Positions 1-7,674 of a stretch of 64,000 nucleotides of DNA are shown here, in pieces. The stretch spans positions 462,544-526,543 of the forward strand of contig NZ_RCZB01000003.1 in the NCBI RefSeq assembly GCF_006438785.1, written 5' to 3'. Under the pieces are notes generated by a model. It was given only the letters and a program-made list of their open reading frames with translations, was not told the origin of the DNA and ran no database searches. The position numbers and the translations under genes are program-made. This DNA is from Rhodanobacter glycinis (GTDB lineage Bacteria; Pseudomonadota; Gammaproteobacteria; Xanthomonadales; Rhodanobacteraceae). How positions within the stretch are numbered: position 1 is the first letter of the stretch; every line of letters begins with the position of its first letter.

Positions 1-2
1 CA

Positions 3-200
3 CCTCTCGGAAGCCCTCCCGATGCTCCTCTTCCGCCCGCAAACTGGCAGGAGCACTTTCTCAGGTATCTTCAGCACGGGCAGATGATTTCGAAGGTAAC
101 AGTCGTCTCGGGTGGAGATGCCGACGACGACACACTTGAATTCGAGTTCGGGCAGTCCGATCCCGCCTTTCATTCCTTCCGGATGCCGAAGGCTCCTTAG
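3..200 (+). CDS. C-terminal end of a cut-off hypothetical protein
   Basis: One frame is open from the window edge to a TAG stop at 198-200, giving about 65 residues without a start codon, so the gene begins outside the window. The visible part contains NWQEHFLRYL and an acidic stretch (GGDADDDTLEFEFG) and reads like a soluble protein end rather than a random frame. No family is recognised. Base composition is lower in GC than the core genes to the right. The 172 bases between this stop and the next gene show no clear promoter. Confidence 0.4.
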   Translation, partial: PLGSPPDAPLPPANWQEHFLRYLQHGQMISKVTVVSGGDADDDTLEFEFGQSDPAFHSFRMPKAP

Positions 201-372
201 AGGTCCCCCTCGCTACAGCGGTTTCCCGGCTACGGATCAGGCAAGCGAGTGGTCACGTAGAAGTCCTCATGACGGGACATGTGCATTCTGCTGATGTAAT
301 GAACCGCATATACGAAGTATCCGCTTTCTATGGCGGTCATTTCTTTAGCCCAAGGAAACCCTAACATCCTCG

Positions 373-1275
373 TTGGCCAGGCGTATGACGATACCTATAA
401 CGCAGCAAACACTCGAATATTGGGAAGAATTTTTCATAAATCGAGGTGTTGAGATTCCGATTTTTCAACTGGCAGATATAGTCGTTTTGGAAGCGCTCGG
501 GCTGGACTGGTTTGATCGTTTCGAACGTCATCTTACTGAACGCAAGGATCTCCGAGGGCTGCCAGGTGATCTCGCAGATCGAGAACGCGCAGTGTCGCGG
601 ATACGTATCGGTCACATGATTTATCTTCTGCAATCTAGCGATGGCTTTGTTGATCGCATTGAAGAGTTTCGCACAGCAGAAATCGAGGCCTCTTTCTTTG
701 AACTGAATTTCGCTTCGCTATTTGTTCAAAATGGCTACACCGTACGATTCGTAAAGCCGAGCGGCCGCAAGCAGGAAGATTATGACTTCGACGTGTTGGT
801 CGATCACAAATGGATCGCCGTTGAGGCAAAGACTCGTCGCAATGGCCCGCTCAAGGACGCGAACACCATCCGGAACGCCCTGAAGAAAGCCCGATCACAG
901 CTGCCAGTCGACAGGCCCGGGGTAATCGGTATTTCGATTGCCTCAGAGTACGAGGGCCACAACCTAGGTGAACACGCGATTCAAGCAATAGAACAAGAGA
1001 TTCATGAATTCCTGCATAAGACAAGTAGAGTTAACAAGGTGATCGTCTTCCGCCACACCTGGGACGGCCAACCTCCGGCTTGTCGTACCAATGTCAATGA
1101 AATTGGGAAGTGCGTTCATTGCAAAAGCATCCCTGCCAGAAAATGGGCTGATCGGCAGTTCTTAATTTCCGACGTCTCCGAGCTAGAGCAACAAGGCGCA
1201 GGAACTGCATTCCCATCCTTTGCCCCAAAGTATGGGTATCTGTTGGGTCGGCCGGTTGAGGCCGCCGGACGATAG
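373..1275 (+). CDS. Orphan protein with a PD-(D/E)XK nuclease-like core
   Basis: The product is 300 residues if TTG at 373 is used, or 296 from the ATG at 385 (MTIPITQQTL); neither has a convincing ribosome binding site. Near residues 135-155 an aspartate in a beta strand (DYDFDVLVDHK) is followed by IAVEAKTRR. This is the D...ExK arrangement of the PD-(D/E)XK restriction-endonuclease fold, so a nuclease or nuclease-derived role is inferred. The tail carries a CVHC pair with an upstream Cys, possibly a metal site. No methyltransferase or other restriction partner is visible. The gene is AT-richer than the rest of the window and lies just 3' of tRNA-Arg, which fits acquisition by transfer. The exact function is unknown. 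Confidence 0.6.
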   Translation: MARRMTIPITQQTLEYWEEFFINRGVEIPIFQLADIVVLEALGLDWFDRFERHLTERKDLRGLPGDLADRERAVSRIRIGHMIYLLQSSDGFVDRIEEFRTAEIEASFFELNFASLFVQNGYTVRFVKPSGRKQEDYDFDVLVDHKWIAVEAKTRRNGPLKDANTIRNALKKARSQLPVDRPGVIGISIASEYEGHNLGEHAIQAIEQEIHEFLHKTSRVNKVIVFRHTWDGQPPACRTNVNEIGKCVHCKSIPARKWADRQFLISDVSELEQQGAGTAFPSFAPKYGYLLGRPVEAAGR

Positions 1276-1353
1276 TGGCCAATTGCCACCAGCTCTCTCG
1301 GTACACCTCGCACCGATCCAGAGCCAGACTGGCACGCCGGACCAAGACGGAGG

Positions 1354-1413
1354 CGGCAAATTTATGCTTAACGTTCAACCATAAATCTGCCAAAACGGCA
1401 AATTTATGCTTAA
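1354..1413. repeat. Palindromic/direct repeat cluster next to tRNA-Arg
   Basis: The 18-mer cggcaaatttatgcttaa occurs at 1354-1371 and again at 1396-1413. Between them, ataaatctgcc at 1381-1391 is a near-perfect inverted copy of the first arm. Positions 1355-1391 therefore form an imperfect palindrome with 12-base arms around a 13-base centre, followed by a lone half copy. This layout resembles a tyrosine-recombinase crossover site or an integration scar. No recombinase gene is in the window. Confidence 0.6.
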
Positions 1414-1444
1414 ACGCACAGGTGCGCCAGGGATGTACAGAAAA

Positions 1445-1521
1445 TGGTGCGCCCGGCGGGATTCGAACCCACGACCACCGCCTTCGGAGGGCGGTACTCT
1501 ATCCAGCTGAGCTACGGGCGC
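1445..1521 (-). tRNA. tRNA-Arg, anticodon CCG
   Basis: The minus strand folds as a complete cloverleaf. The 7-bp acceptor stem GCGCCCG/CGGGCGC, the D arm with AGCTCAGCTGGATAGAG, the anticodon stem CCGCC/GGCGG with loop CTCCGAA, and the T arm with GGTTCGAATCC are all present. The loop places CCG as anticodon, reading the CGG arginine codon. The 3' CCA is encoded (tgg at 1445-1447). The 3' end points toward the AT-rich left edge, the usual orientation for an island inserted at a tRNA gene. Confidence 0.96.
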
Positions 1522-1563
1522 ATGTATGGCCGCGCGCGATGCCGGGGGCACCGCGGGGAGCAC

Positions 1564-1569
1564 AGTATA
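1564..1569 (-). promoter_or_regulatory. Candidate -10 element for tRNA-Arg
   Basis: TATACT on the minus strand sits 43 bases before the 5' end of the tRNA. No good -35 hexamer is seen at the expected distance, so this is a weak call. Confidence 0.3.
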
Positions 1570-1647
1570 GCCGAGATGGTGCGGGGCGGGCATGCGGGTG
1601 GGCGAACGTTCCTTTGCATTCCGGCGCGAGCGCCCGCCCCTCACCCA

Positions 1648-1676
1648 CACCCTCTCCCCCGACGGGGGAGAGGGTG
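1648..1676. repeat. Perfect 13-bp hairpin, REP-like CCCTCTCCC family
   Basis: Arms caccctctccccc and gggggagagggtg enclose a 3-base loop, 13 bases beyond the stop of the M61 peptidase gene. No T-run follows on either strand, so it is not a classical terminator. Similar ccctctccc/gggagaggg hairpins recur around ilvB (39155-39254, 41159-41277), so this is read as a dispersed intergenic repeat. Confidence 0.7.
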
Positions 1677-1688
1677 CAAGGTGCGGCT

Positions 1689-3587
1689 TCAACGCGCCTT
1701 GAGCAGGGTGCTCAGGGTGTCCGGCTTGCTGCTGTCGCGCACCAGGTGCGGGTACTTCAGGCCGTCGTGGTAGTCGATGCGGATGGTCTGGTACTGGTCG
1801 AAGTTCTTCACCAGCAGCTCGACCGGCACGCTCTTGTCCTTGGCCGAGGCGGTGACGGCTTCCTTCAGTGCATCGGCGGAGTAGTCGCGGCCGTTGACCG
1901 CGATCACGCTCATGCCCGGCGAGATGCCGGCCTTGAAGGCCGGGCCATCCCACAGCACGTCGCCGATGCCGCCGCCCTTGCCGATCGAAAGGCCGAGCGA
2001 ATAGGTGAGGTCGACGAAATGCCGACGCGACTCGATCGCCTTCACCGCATCGGACGGCTTGTCGGTGTAGACCAGCTTCCAGCCGTGCGACGCAATGCCG
2101 CCGGTCAGCGGGCCATGGCCGTCCAGACGCGTGCGCAGGTATTTCGCCCAGTCATAGGGCGCGATGGCGTTGAGCGTCTTGACCACGTCTTCGAAGACGT
2201 AGGTGTTGACGTCCCACTTGCCGTTCTCCATGCCGAAGAACGCCTTGCCGAAATCGTCGATGCTTTTCTTGTTGCCACTCAGCTCGCGCAGCTTGCCGTC
2301 CACATCCAGCCAGATCATCTGGCCGGCCGAGTAGTAGTCCTCGCTGGCCTGGTAGTTGCGATACGGCAGCGGTGCGCGCTGCGCGATCACCGGGTCGTTG
2401 GTGGTGTCCTGCACATTGCGGAAGCTGGCCAGGCCGGGGCGGCCCCGGTCGTAGGTGGCGGCGGTGAAGGCCCACATGTCGTGCGCCTGCTCGGTGTCCC
2501 ACAGGCCCGAGCGCGCGGCCATCACCTGGCCCCAGAACTGGGTCTGGCCTTCGTACACCCACAGCAGGCTGTCGCTCATCGGCACGTTGAAGTTGGGCGT
2601 GGCCAGATCGGCGCCACGGCGGTACTTGCCGTCCCACGAATGATTGAACTCGTGCGAGAACAGGTCGCGCGCCAGCGCATTCTTCTTCCACTCGGTGAAG
2701 AAGTCGGCCGAGGTGCCGTCTTCGCTGGAGCGGTGATGCTCCAGCCCGTTGCCGCTCATCTTGTCGCTGAGCGAGACCAGGAAGTCGTAGTGGTCGTAGT
2801 GGTGCGCGCCGTACATCTTGTACATCTGCTGCACCAGGTTCTGGAACAGCTTGATCTGCTCGGGCTTGATCTCCAGGTACTTCGCGTCATCGGCCACGAT
2901 GTCCATGTGCACCGGGGCCTTGGCACCCGGGTCCAGGTCCACGCGCTTGAAATACTTGCCTGCGTAGATCGGCGAGTCGACCAGATCGTTGTAGTTGATC
3001 GGCTTGAAATTGAGCGTGTCGCCGTCTTTCGAGGCCACTTCCAGCGCCGTGCCGGCCTGCCAGCCGGCGGGCAGCTTCACGCTGGCCTCGGTATGGATCT
3101 GGCGCGCGTAGTGGCCGGCCGGATACATGGTGACCGCGTTCCACTGCAGGTTGAGCATTTCCGGCGTCATCACCACGCGACCCTGGCGCGGGTTCTGCGG
3201 CGACAGGTACTGGAACGTCACCTCCACGCTGGTCGCGCCCTGCGGCACGTCGAGGTGGAAGGCGTAGACATTGAGCGGATCGCGCGTCCACGGCAGCACC
3301 TGGCCGTTCGCCTTCACCACCAGGCCCGCCATCTTGTCGATCGGACCGGTCGGCGAGTGATTGCCCGGCAGCCATTGCGGATACAGCAGGGTGAGCGGAC
3401 CGGCCGCCACCGGCACGGTTTCGTGAACCCGGAAGATGCGGTGCGCCACATCGGTGGCGTCCACGCTGATCTTCAATGTGCCCTGATACGGCACATCCTG
3501 CGGCGCCGGGACATCAGCGAGTGCGGCGAAACTGGCCAGCCCGAAGGCAGCGGCGGCAAGGGCGGAAGCGAGACGGGTGACTTTCAA
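1689..3587 (-). CDS. M61 family metallopeptidase with C-terminal PDZ domain
   Basis: The product is about 632 residues from a TTG at 3587, chosen because GGAG lies six bases upstream and a signal peptide (LKVTRLASALAAAAFGLASF...ALA) follows at once. The frame stays open further upstream, but that extension has no signal-like start. The N-terminal beta-sandwich is typical of M61 glycyl aminopeptidases. The zinc motif HEFNHSW is at about residues 312-318, with the third ligand region VYEGQTQFWG about 30 residues later. A PDZ-like segment (GDVLWDGPAFKAGISPG) lies near the C-terminus. It is expected to be periplasmic and to cleave N-terminal residues from peptides. The gene is monocistronic. Confidence 0.88.
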   Translation of the reverse strand: MKVTRLASALAAAAFGLASFAALADVPAPQDVPYQGTLKISVDATDVAHRIFRVHETVPVAAGPLTLLYPQWLPGNHSPTGPIDKMAGLVVKANGQVLPWTRDPLNVYAFHLDVPQGATSVEVTFQYLSPQNPRQGRVVMTPEMLNLQWNAVTMYPAGHYARQIHTEASVKLPAGWQAGTALEVASKDGDTLNFKPINYNDLVDSPIYAGKYFKRVDLDPGAKAPVHMDIVADDAKYLEIKPEQIKLFQNLVQQMYKMYGAHHYDHYDFLVSLSDKMSGNGLEHHRSSEDGTSADFFTEWKKNALARDLFSHEFNHSWDGKYRRGADLATPNFNVPMSDSLLWVYEGQTQFWGQVMAARSGLWDTEQAHDMWAFTAATYDRGRPGLASFRNVQDTTNDPVIAQRAPLPYRNYQASEDYYSAGQMIWLDVDGKLRELSGNKKSIDDFGKAFFGMENGKWDVNTYVFEDVVKTLNAIAPYDWAKYLRTRLDGHGPLTGGIASHGWKLVYTDKPSDAVKAIESRRHFVDLTYSLGLSIGKGGGIGDVLWDGPAFKAGISPGMSVIAVNGRDYSADALKEAVTASAKDKSVPVELLVKNFDQYQTIRIDYHDGLKYPHLVRDSSKPDTLSTLLKAR

Positions 3588-3900
3588 TGCGTTCTCCGTG
3601 TGGGAAGGTTGGGGTACACAAGCCTTGCCGTACGAACCGAAAAACCTGCGGCGCGAATCGAACAAGACCAGACGGACTCCGGGAATCCATGCCGACGAAT
3701 GCTGTCGCGACATGAATCCAGACGGCCGATGCTAGACCGGCAGCCCCGCGCTTAACCCATGCCGAAGGTCATGACCGCAGGTTGCCGTCACCTCGATCCG
3801 GTCGCCGCACCCGGTCATGGCACCCATCTTGCTCGTATCGGGTTGAAGTCGGCCGGGTTGCAGCCGGCACCGACTCCCACCCCATTCCCCCGAGACCCGC
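3588..3900. other. Divergent intergenic region, no gene seen
   Basis: These 313 bases separate the divergent M61 peptidase and GGDEF genes. Short frames cross it but none has a ribosome binding site or protein-like content. It must hold two outward promoters, but no hexamer pair stands out. Confidence 0.5.
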
Positions 3901-4992
3901 ATGCACGTCCTGTTTCCCGAGCACCGACAGCGCACCAGCGACCCCGATCAGCGCCGCGAGTACAGCCACTATCTGGCGCGGCAGATGGGGCCGATGATCC
4001 ATGCGCTGATGCTGATGGCAACGCTGGCGTATGGGGTGGCGGTAATCGCCAGCATGCTGATCCGCAGCTCGCCGGTGCCGTTGTTGCTGCGACTGACGCT
4101 GTTGCTGCCGCTGCTGCTGGTGGCCATGGCCGCCAGGCACGTGTGGCGCCCGCGAGTACTCAGTGGGCTGGCGCTGTTGTGCGTGCTGCTGCTGGAGATC
4201 GGCATCAACCTCAACAGCATCGGCCGGCTGCCAGGACAGCCGTGGGTGATGCCCGGCCTGCTGCTGCCGGTAGCCTCGTCGGTCATTTGGCTCGGTCGCT
4301 GGGATTTCGCCATTGCCATGGCGCTGTGCGCGCTCGGGCCGCTGCCGATGCTGCTGCTCGGCGCCGCCAGCAGCGTGCAGATCTTCCAGTATCTGGTCTA
4401 CATGGCGATCGCCATTTCCCTGTCGACGGTGCTGCGCGCGTTCATGGCACGCACGCTGTTCGAACAGTTCCGGCTGGAGCGGCAACTGCGCGAGCAGGCC
4501 AGCACCGATGGCCTCACCGGCCTGCTGCTGCGCAACCGTTTTCTCGAACTGGCGCGGCTTGCGCTGGGCGACATCTGCCGCCAGCAGAAGCCGGGATGCA
4601 TGCTGTACCTGGATGCCGATCACTTCAAGCAGCTCAACGACGATCACGGCCACGCGGCCGGCGATGCGGCGCTCGTCGCACTGGCCGCGGTCCTGCGTTC
4701 ACAAACGCGCTCGGGCGATTTGATCGGCCGTATTGGCGGCGAGGAGTTTGCGCTGCTGCTGCCCGGCATCGATCAGCCACAGGCCGACCAGCGGGGCGAA
4801 AAATTGCGGCTGGCCGTGCGCGCGATCCTGCGCCCGGACGGTCCGCTGACCGTCAGCATCGGCATCGCCGAATGCCGCGATGCCGACGAGACCATCGAGG
4901 CCCTGCTGGCGCGCGCGGATCAGGCCATGCGCCAGGCCAAGCGCGACGGACGCGACCGGATCGTCAGCGCCGCTCAGCCGTGCATCACATAA
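3901..4992 (+). CDS. Membrane-anchored diguanylate cyclase (GGDEF)
   Basis: The 363-residue protein has about six hydrophobic segments between residues 28 and 180 (LMLMATLAYGVAVIAS, LLLRLTLLLPLLLVAMA and others), a short linker, then a GGDEF domain. The active-site loop is GGEEF at about 279-283, the variant that supports catalysis. RSGD ends five residues before it, matching the RxxD inhibitory site, so product feedback is likely. It would make cyclic di-GMP from two GTP at the cytoplasmic face in response to an unknown membrane signal. Its last 19 bases overlap the convergent DUF3667 gene. Confidence 0.9.
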   Translation: MHVLFPEHRQRTSDPDQRREYSHYLARQMGPMIHALMLMATLAYGVAVIASMLIRSSPVPLLLRLTLLLPLLLVAMAARHVWRPRVLSGLALLCVLLLEIGINLNSIGRLPGQPWVMPGLLLPVASSVIWLGRWDFAIAMALCALGPLPMLLLGAASSVQIFQYLVYMAIAISLSTVLRAFMARTLFEQFRLERQLREQASTDGLTGLLLRNRFLELARLALGDICRQQKPGCMLYLDADHFKQLNDDHGHAAGDAALVALAAVLRSQTRSGDLIGRIGGEEFALLLPGIDQPQADQRGEKLRLAVRAILRPDGPLTVSIGIAECRDADETIEALLARADQAMRQAKRDGRDRIVSAAQPCIT

Positions 4993-5993
4993 ACCGTCAC
5001 ATAGAACAACATGAGGCGATACAGCTGCAGCGACAAATACAGCCCCGCCAGCATCCAGGCGGTCAAGACGGCACACCCGGCGCGCGGGAACTCGAAATAT
5101 CGCCGCAATGCGCGGTACACGTAGACCATTAGCAGCGCGCCAATCGCCATGCTCGCGAAATTGTCGTTCTGAAACACCGCGGGCACACGGCCTGCCGAGA
5201 GCCATCGCGACAGATGGACCACACCCGTCAACAGCCATCCGAACAGAAGCAGGACCAGCAGAAGACCGCTCCACAGATGCGTGGCGAAGATGGCCAGCTC
5301 AGGCAGGCCGCGGTGCAACGGCGCCAGCGTGAGCCACAGAAATCCTGCGAGCATGGGCACCAGCACGACCAGCAGGGCGCGTGACAACGCTTCGGTATGC
5401 TCGTCGAAGCTCTGTTCGTAGCGCTGCAACGCTGTCAGCTCCGCCGGATGACGGCTCGTGGCGACGCGCTTGGCCACCTCGGCCGTGGCGGATGGACGAC
5501 CTGCATCAACCTCTGCCTTCAACGACTCGTACAACGCCGAGTAGTCCCCCATCGTCTCGACGCGATCCGTCGCCGAAGCCTTCTCGCCCAGCGCCTTTTT
5601 CAGCACCAGCGCCTGCTTCGTCTGCGCCAGCGGCTGCGTGTTCATTTGAAAATACAGCGGCGTGGTGAACGTTCGCACGGTGCCAAGCACGAAGAAAAGC
5701 AGGTTCACCGCGAAGAACAGCGCGACGGGCCGCGCATACGGCACCCGGCGGCCGCGGAAATATTCGCAGGTCAACTCGCCCGGCTTCGACATGAGCATGC
5801 GCAGCGAGGCCAGCAACCGGCCCTCGCCGTGAGAGAACGCCTCGAACCACTCCGCCACGATGTGCCCCAGCGTGTGCTCGCCCGGCTGCAATCGCCGCTC
5901 GCCGCATTGCGCGCAAAAAGCACCCGCCAGCGGCGCGCCGCAGTTCACGCAAACCGGCAGCGGCTCGTCGGGCAAACCGGCTGGCTCATGCAT
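4974..5993 (-). CDS. DUF3667-type zinc-ribbon membrane protein
   Basis: The product is 339 residues from the ATG at 5993 (MHEPAGLP), with GGAGGCAGGAA just upstream. A double CxxC zinc ribbon (CVNCGAPLAGAFCAQCGER) opens the protein. A conserved FRGRRVPYARP segment and a first membrane span (VALFFAVNLLFFVLG) follow, then a soluble middle region of about 100 residues and four more hydrophobic segments near the C-terminus. This layout matches the DUF3667 family, whose function is not established. The gene is convergent with the diguanylate cyclase and overlaps its 3' end. Confidence 0.75.
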   Translation of the reverse strand: MHEPAGLPDEPLPVCVNCGAPLAGAFCAQCGERRLQPGEHTLGHIVAEWFEAFSHGEGRLLASLRMLMSKPGELTCEYFRGRRVPYARPVALFFAVNLLFFVLGTVRTFTTPLYFQMNTQPLAQTKQALVLKKALGEKASATDRVETMGDYSALYESLKAEVDAGRPSATAEVAKRVATSRHPAELTALQRYEQSFDEHTEALSRALLVVLVPMLAGFLWLTLAPLHRGLPELAIFATHLWSGLLLVLLLFGWLLTGVVHLSRWLSAGRVPAVFQNDNFASMAIGALLMVYVYRALRRYFEFPRAGCAVLTAWMLAGLYLSLQLYRLMLFYVTVYVMHG

Positions 5994-6033
5994 TTCCTGC
6001 CTCCGTCCTACTGCCATTCCGCCGCGCCGGACA

Positions 6034-7557
6034 TCACGAACCCGCGCTGCGCCGAGTCTGTCCCGCCATCTTGCTATGCCGGATGCCGTAGGCGAAATAG
6101 ATCACGCAACCCAGCGCCATCCAGATGATGAAGCGCTCGTAGGTGATCCATGGCAATCCATAGATCAGCACGGCGGAGAACACGATGCCGAGCGGCGCAG
6201 TGAACCACACCGCCGGCGTGCGGAAGTTGCGCTGCAGGTCGGGCCGGCGCACGCGCAGCAGCATGATCGAGCCGCAGATGATGATGAAGGCGCTGAGCGT
6301 GCCAATGTTGACCAGCTCGGCGACCTCGCCGATCGGCAGCAGCCCGGCGATCAGTGCCGTGAACAGTCCAAGGATGATGGTCGGCCGCGCCGGCGTGCCG
6401 AAGCGCGGGCTGACCTTGGCGAACCAGCCCGGCAGCAGGCCGTCGCGCGCCAGCGCAAACCAGATTCGCGCCGCACCCAACATGAAGGCGAACAGCACGC
6501 TGGTGACGCCGATCACTGCGGCCGCCGCGATGATGATGCTGAGCCAGTGCAGCCCGATCGACTCGAACGCATCGGATACCGAAGCCTCGCCGCCGAGCGT
6601 GCCGTACGGCACGATGCCGGTGAGCACCAGCGACACCGCGATGTACAGCACCATCGCGATCGCCAGCGACAGCAGCACCGCGCGCGGCAGGTCGCGTTGC
6701 GGATGTTTCGACTCCTCCGCGGCCGTGGTCAGCGTGTCATAGCCGAACACCGCGAAGAACACCACGCTGGCGCCGGTCAGCACGCCCTGCCAGCCGAAAT
6801 GGCCCAGTCCGGTCGTTACATCGACCACCCGCGCAGGAATGAACGGATGCCAGTTAGCCGTGTCGATGTAGAACACGCCCACGCCCACCACCAGCAGCAC
6901 GCCGATCACCTTGATTGCCACCACCATCGTGTTGAAGCGCGCGCCCCATTCGGTGCGCACGGTCAGCAACACGGCGACCGCGACCGATACGGCTGCGGCG
7001 ATCACGTTGAAGCGATGGCCGTCGCTGGGCCCGGCGATCGCCTGCGCGCCATGCGCACCGAAGACCTGCTGCAGGTAATACTGCATGGTCTGCGCGCTCA
7101 TGCTCTGCTGCGCCCACTCCGGCAGATGCACGCCGGCGGAGTTCAACAGCACCTGCACATAGCCGGACCAGCCGATCGCCACCACCGCGACTACCAGTGC
7201 GTATTCCAGCAGCAGGTCCCAGCCGATGATCCAGGCGACGAATTCGCCGAGCACCGCGTAGCCGTAGGTATAGGCGCTGCCGGTGACCGGGATCAGCCCG
7301 GCGAACTCGGCGTAGCACAGTGCCGCGCAGGCGCTGCCGAAGCCGGCGATGATGAAGCTCAGCGCCACCGCCGGGCCGGCATTGGTCGCCGCCTGCTGGC
7401 CGGCCAGCACGAAGATGCCGACGCCGATGATGCCGCCGATGCCGATCGCGGTGAGTTGCCACAGGCCCAGCACACGGCGGAAATCGCCACGCGAACCCAC
7501 CTCTGCCTGCAACTGCTCGATCGTCTTGTGGCGCACCAGCTTGCTGAAGAAACCCAT
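6034..7557 (-). CDS. APC-superfamily amino-acid permease (cationic amino-acid transporter type)
   Basis: The 507-residue protein starts at the ATG at 7557 (MGFFSKLVRHKT), with GGGGTCAGG upstream. It has about twelve to fourteen hydrophobic helices. The first carries the unwound-helix signature IGIGGIIGVGIFV that binds the substrate amino group in APC transporters. GSAYTYGYAVLGE and the long periplasmic loop after helix 5 resemble the CAT subgroup (YhdG/YfnA-like). It is inferred to be an inner-membrane amino-acid/proton symporter or exchanger; the substrate cannot be read from sequence. The gene stands alone, 41 bases from the DUF3667 gene. Confidence 0.87.
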   Translation of the reverse strand: MGFFSKLVRHKTIEQLQAEVGSRGDFRRVLGLWQLTAIGIGGIIGVGIFVLAGQQAATNAGPAVALSFIIAGFGSACAALCYAEFAGLIPVTGSAYTYGYAVLGEFVAWIIGWDLLLEYALVVAVVAIGWSGYVQVLLNSAGVHLPEWAQQSMSAQTMQYYLQQVFGAHGAQAIAGPSDGHRFNVIAAAVSVAVAVLLTVRTEWGARFNTMVVAIKVIGVLLVVGVGVFYIDTANWHPFIPARVVDVTTGLGHFGWQGVLTGASVVFFAVFGYDTLTTAAEESKHPQRDLPRAVLLSLAIAMVLYIAVSLVLTGIVPYGTLGGEASVSDAFESIGLHWLSIIIAAAAVIGVTSVLFAFMLGAARIWFALARDGLLPGWFAKVSPRFGTPARPTIILGLFTALIAGLLPIGEVAELVNIGTLSAFIIICGSIMLLRVRRPDLQRNFRTPAVWFTAPLGIVFSAVLIYGLPWITYERFIIWMALGCVIYFAYGIRHSKMAGQTRRSAGS

Positions 7558-7674
7558 TGCCTGACCCCAAGGAAACCAGCGGCGATCATAGCGAATGCGC
7601 GCAGGCACACACAGCGCGGTGCAACACGGGCACATCCGGATCTGTTGTGGGAGCGGCTTCAGCCGCGATGCCCT

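Noticed and set aside
329..451. A 40-codon frame (MAVISLAQGN...) before the nuclease-like gene
   Set aside because: It overlaps the start of the better-supported 300-residue frame and lacks a ribosome binding site of its own.
1354..1413. A CRISPR array
   Set aside because: Only two direct copies and one inverted copy are present, with no regular spacer set and no cas genes anywhere in the window.
1648..1676. A rho-independent terminator for the M61 peptidase gene
   Set aside because: No T-run follows the stem on either strand, and the same core recurs inside the ilv operon.
1275..3755. An 826-codon open frame on the plus strand
   Set aside because: It is antisense to the M61 peptidase gene and is low-complexity (Val/His/Arg/Gln-rich), as expected for the complement of a high-GC gene.
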